A stretch of DNA of 32,259 nucleotides from Sphaeroforma sirkka (taxonomy: Eukaryota > Opisthokonta > Ichthyosporea > Ichthyophonida). The stretch covers positions 22,501-54,759 of the forward strand of contig LUCW03000685.1 in assembly GCA_001586965.3 (NCBI GenBank), in the 5' to 3' direction. The position numbers and the translations under genes were made by a program. Below, piece by piece: positions 28,897 through 32,259 of the stretch. Under the pieces are notes generated by a model. It was given only the letters and a program-made list of their open reading frames with translations. It was not told the origin of the DNA and did no database searches. How positions within the stretch are numbered: the first letter of the stretch is position 1; each line of letters starts with the position of its first letter.

Positions 28897-28980
28897 AAAT
28901 GCAAACAATATCGTAGTTTACATTTTACACAAATGGTCGTCGGAGTATGGGCACTTATGAGTATCACTGCGTCGTAAAGT

Positions 28981-29192
28981 GCAAAAACAGGCCATATGAA
29001 AAGGGTATTTGGCTATCAATGAATAGTTAACTAGACTCGATCGAACCATCGAGTCTTAAAAGTTAATTTATTAGTTGCTCAACTTAACAATCGACACTGG
29101 TCCAGGAGTATCATAATCTATGCGATTCCAAAATAAACGCATCAGTCGACCGACCTCTTTTTTAACCAACCAGCTAACCAAGTACATTTTAA
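28981..29192. other. Convergent intergenic gap
   Basis: Unique sequence between the NUP205 3' end and the convergent minus-strand gene. A near-palindrome CTCGATCGAACCATCGAGTC occurs at 29036-29055 as a possible hairpin. Confidence 0.45.
29067..29072 (-). promoter_or_regulatory. Candidate poly(A) signal for the minus-strand gene
   Basis: TTTATT on the + strand reads AATAAA on the minus strand, about 120 bp after the stop of the 29193-29918 gene. Confidence 0.4.
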
Positions 29193-29918
29193 CTATATCC
29201 TATACAATTGCAGGCAGTCAGTTGCCCGGCTGTTCAAACTGCGAGCGCTGTTAGACCCACGAAATCGCTGTTTGGAGAAGTTCATACTAGCTGCTACACT
29301 TATTAGAGCATCCTGCAGATCCAGAATGTGATCACACGCACCACCAGTTTCGTCATAGTCACAGTTGCACACGCATCCGTCATCATCTCCACAAACTTCG
29401 TTACACTCATCTACTTCCTCTAGACTAATATTTGACGCCGGGTCCCAAACCCCATAAGCGTCGCAGGAGTACGATACTACTCCCTGAACTTTACGGATGT
29501 CACTTTTTGTACCCTTCAGGTTGTTCGTGGTATGGATACTGTGTTGAAGTTCGGCCAAACTTGACAGAGATACTTCCGAAGGTGAGATCCATTGTACTGG
29601 ATTGTACATAGGTTCAGACTTATGCTTAGTCGTCGACTTATGCTGCGGCCTGCCCAAGGTGTTGTTGGCACCGATCCTTAATTGAGAGAAAGATTTGGTT
29701 AACGACGATGAGCGTTTGTTTTTCCGGTCTGGCGATACAGACTTCTTATTTTCCTTGTGCTTCCCGTCACTGAAATGCACATTGTTTAGATCCATACAGT
29801 CGTCTGAATGCGGCTCAACACCAGAGCTGTAGCGTGATGTTTTATGCTTATAACTCACTGCGTCGTGTGCGACACTATGCATTGCCATCAAACCAACGTT
29901 TAGATTTCCATTGATCAT
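29193..29918 (-). CDS. Unrecognised Ser-rich protein with a Cys/acid cluster
   Basis: A single-exon open frame of 241 codons plus stop. I choose the ATG at 29918 (MINGNLNVGLMAMHS); the frame extends four codons further to a GTG, unlikely as a eukaryotic start. The ATG context has A at -3. No signal peptide or membrane segment is evident. Residues 1-110 are polar and basic (NKKSVSPDRKNKRSSSLTKS, RPQHKSTTKHKS), probably disordered. Then comes a mixed segment (NPVQWISPSEVSLSSLAEL), and near residue 170 an acidic Cys cluster: VDECNEVCGDDDGCVCNCDY and ETGGACDH, with six Cys in about 26 residues plus His. This could bind metal, but I recognise no family. The C-terminus is LNSRATDCLQLYRI. It converges on NUP205. 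Composition and length suggest a real gene, though expression is unproven. Confidence 0.6.
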   Translation of the reverse strand: MINGNLNVGLMAMHSVAHDAVSYKHKTSRYSSGVEPHSDDCMDLNNVHFSDGKHKENKKSVSPDRKNKRSSSLTKSFSQLRIGANNTLGRPQHKSTTKHKSEPMYNPVQWISPSEVSLSSLAELQHSIHTTNNLKGTKSDIRKVQGVVSYSCDAYGVWDPASNISLEEVDECNEVCGDDDGCVCNCDYDETGGACDHILDLQDALISVAASMNFSKQRFRGSNSARSLNSRATDCLQLYRI

Positions 29919-29989
29919 TGTATAATCCACCAGCTCTTGTATAACAGTTGATTAACAGTAGTTAATTGTCTGGCAATTAGAAAATGCAT

Positions 29990-30010
29990 CGTTATATATA
30001 TTTATATATC
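29990..30010 (-). promoter_or_regulatory. Possible TATA element upstream of the minus-strand gene
   Basis: ATATATAAATATATA-type sequence lies 70-90 bp upstream of the chosen ATG on the minus strand. AT-rich surroundings make it weak evidence. Confidence 0.25.
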
Positions 30011-32259
30011 ACTAACGGAACCGATGAAAACAAATACTGTATGATTGCAAAGACTGTTTCGAAGGCAATGAGTGTTTCGGAGGCCATGGATATGTCGAAC
30101 ATGAGGGGTAATATCCTCGTCGAATTTGAAAAAAATACTATATGATCAACTAAAGAATTCTACCCGCCGATCAAATCATGCATGTTCCGTATCCTTCCAA
30201 CTACAAGCCACTCAGCTCTCGCACGCGTATACGTTAAAATAGCGCACTAAATATATATATAAACTACTAAACTGTGACGCTCAGGTCCCTCGGTGCGAAT
30301 TCGTCGAACAAGACAAAAGTCACTCCTGGAGCCAATTCGATATATCGCACTACGAAATACGATATGGCACATATTTAAGCATCTCACACATTGTCAGATT
30401 GTCACAATAAGTTCAGATTTGTTGCATCACTCTCTACTCTAGCTACACACTATGTAATTGGTGCACACGTAAAATCATAAATTACAAGTAAAGAATTTCG
30501 CGCCTGAAGCACTGACTTCAGACTGACAGTTATCCAATTTGTTTTAGGAATCATCTTCTAAAAATTAATATCAAATAGATCTTCAGACTAAAAGAGTCAA
30601 ATATTCTATAAATAGTTGTTGCTATGGAATGTACCCAGAAAGTTGGCAGAAATTATTTTTTTAAAGGAACCCTGTTTTTCGAGTCGTGCACTCTGTGCAG
30701 GGCATTTAAAACCTCAGAGTCAGGAGTGGCTTTATTTATCAGCTTTCTAAATTTCTCTGCTCCTCGCTGAGTCGCGGTCTCGCGGACACATCACACACTG
30801 TTGACTGTTGACTGATATTCTAATACAGTAAAAACTAAAACCGTTTTATTCGTTTTTATATAAATAAGGTTTTCGTTGTTGGGGTCGGCACTTGGCAGTA
30901 AATACTTGGCACTGGCAGTTCGAATGTTCGACCGATGGGTCAGCGACTCAGCGGGGCCACGTCTCACGGACAATATTTATCGATGGTCCGGAGGGGCGGC
31001 GAACTGTTGGTTTTTTTCATTATGGGTTTTTTTTTAAACTTTCTTTTGTGATGTTTGTGTTTAAAAATTCCTTCTTCTAAACGAACGCATCACAAAAAAA
31101 AAGTTTATATTAATACATACACAAAGTCATAAAAGTTTGTATTTTATTTATATGTATTTTTAATTGTAATATTTATTTTTATGTTATTTTTCTGTGTGCG
31201 TAAGATTTGTTTTTTTTTTTTTTTAGTAAATACACCTGGGGCTTGGCGGCCCTGCTGAGACTCGGAAACTCAGGGAGCCTAAAACATATATTTTTTAAAC
31301 GTTTCTTCATGCCCTTTGTACTATCATACACATTACACAGTCATAAATGGCCTTCAATTGAACATTTCAACTTTTGCTTTTTTAAAATAAAAATAAAAAT
31401 AAAACATACTATTATACACTATGACCGGGGACTCGGGGACGGTTTGGAACAACAGAAAGGTTTAGAATGCTGCACTACAAATCAACGTCGAACAACGACC
31501 AACTTTTGCAAGCTGCAACTCCTGTTGTTGGCAAAAAATCTAGTAGATAGATGACTAAATTCTATAAAAAAAAACCATTTTACAAAGAATTTCGCACCTT
31601 TAGCACTCCAAGCCCTAAGGAGTCAATAAAAGCTTTTCTCTCCTGTGAGTAACATCATATAATTATTGTCACAGTTTTCTGCTTTTTTTTATCCGATGAA
31701 TGAATGAATTTACGCTCTATATATTGAAATGTCTCGCAATGTGTCCATTGAATGGAATGACTAATGAGAACTCGCTCCTCTCTCTTGTTGTTGTGAACTT
31801 CTTGTGAGTTGTGACTCATGTGAGTCGTGACAGACTGGCAGAGTGGCAGTTTTAATGAACAGCTTGTTGCAGTTCTCCGTTTTATATATAGTGAGCTGGA
31901 GAGCAAAACGATTCTTCCCATCACAGTGTACAGAAAGCAGTTTTTTTCATAGAAGCTTGTAACTTTCGAGCCCCACACAGGCACAAATCACAATGACATA
32001 TATACATACTCAAAATTCAAAAAAATGGGTGGAATCAGAAGCTCAGAAATCACTCAAATCAGCTCTCAGGCCTTAGCCCTCAGGTCAAATATATATTCGT
32101 GGTGCCTGAAGCCGCTGGAGACTGGAACCGCTGGACTAATCTCGCTGGAGGCTGGACTCGCTGAGGAACGGAGCCTGTGGAGGGCAGAGGGCTGGAGGCT
32201 GGAGGCTGGACTTATATGCAAGTAAATCGGTGTCCGGAGAAGTGGAGCCCACCTAAGTT
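30011..32259. other. AT-rich region without a recognised gene
   Basis: This unique, AT-rich segment has homopolymer A and T runs (31012-31034, 31208-31225, 31560-31575) and AAAATAAAAATAAAAATAAA at about 31385. A word AAGAATTTCGC..CCT..AGCACT occurs twice in the same orientation, near 30491 and 31586. Short open stretches (31207-31554 +, 31655-31984 -, 30791-30973 -) start with non-ATG codons or show no protein-like pattern. A CTGGAGGCTGGA-type degenerate repeat is at about 32110-32215. The microsatellite-rich style of NUP205 introns is absent here. It could hold an old mobile element, a promoter region or the edge of another gene; I cannot decide. Confidence 0.5.
32108..32215. repeat. Degenerate CTGGAGGCTGGA repeat
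   Basis: GCTGGAGACTGGAACCGCTG, GCTGGAGGCTGGACTCGCTG and GGCTGGAGGCTGGAGGCTGG form a loosely tandem ~10-21-bp repeat. An ATG-started frame at 32025-32225 reads through it (LETGTAGLISLEAGLAEE), but I regard it as low-complexity. Confidence 0.6.

Noticed and set aside
31207..31554. 115-codon open frame
   Set aside because: It starts with TTG in a poly-T run, is rich in homopolymer-derived residues and has no recognisable domain or splice context.
31655..31984. 109-codon minus-strand open frame
   Set aside because: Non-ATG start, no recognisable pattern, AT-rich surroundings.
32025..32225. 66-codon ATG-started frame near the right edge
   Set aside because: Its second half is the CTGGAGGCTGGA repeat translated; too short and low-complexity to call.

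Overview
Eukaryotic nuclear DNA with GT-AG introns. The best-supported content is the C-terminal part of one multi-exon gene, which I assemble by hand from the raw sequence. Fourteen exons between 16148 and 28792 join with every reading phase consistent (2418 nt, 806 codons plus stop). They read as the C-terminal ~800 residues of NUP205, the inner-ring scaffold nucleoporin of the Nup188/Nup192/Nup205 family. The organism cannot be named from this window. A unicellular or early-branching opisthokont (for example an ichthyosporean-like holozoan) would fit a metazoan-like NUP205 with many introns full of simple repeats, but this is a guess.

Layout. 1-14945: a satellite made of a ~25-bp unit, almost free of G on the + strand and free of stop codons in long stretches of the forward frames. 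Parts of it form a ~2.53-2.55 kb higher-order repeat. 14946-15060: a short unique bridge. 15061-16120: a 31/20-bp minisatellite whose unit looks like a copy of a 3' splice site. 16148-28792: NUP205 exons in + orientation. 28793-29192: a short convergent intergenic gap with poly(A) signals for both genes. 29193-29918: a single-exon minus-strand gene for an unrecognised Ser-rich protein with a Cys/acid cluster. 29919-32259: AT-rich DNA with no recognised gene. Since human NUP205 is about 2000 residues and the first visible exon starts at an acceptor in phase 0, about 1200 N-terminal residues should lie upstream. The first 16 kb is then most simply part of one giant repeat-filled intron, or the assembly is wrong there.

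The most unusual property is the relation between repeats and splice sites. In five consecutive introns (those ending at 16147, 17136, 18512, 19988 and 20872) a private tandem array runs up to, or into, the true acceptor, and the terminal unit often supplies the acceptor. At several donors (18654, 22881 and, decayed, 17249) the exon end plus the GT donor is itself duplicated downstream. The arrays therefore contain dozens of decoy splice sites. Many introns also begin with a GT-rich microsatellite directly at the donor, and telomere-like TTTAGGG/TTTTAGGG motifs are scattered through the introns. A 357-nt phase-symmetric exon inserts a Gly/Tyr/Asn/Ser-rich RG-containing disordered segment into the otherwise helical NUP205 tail.
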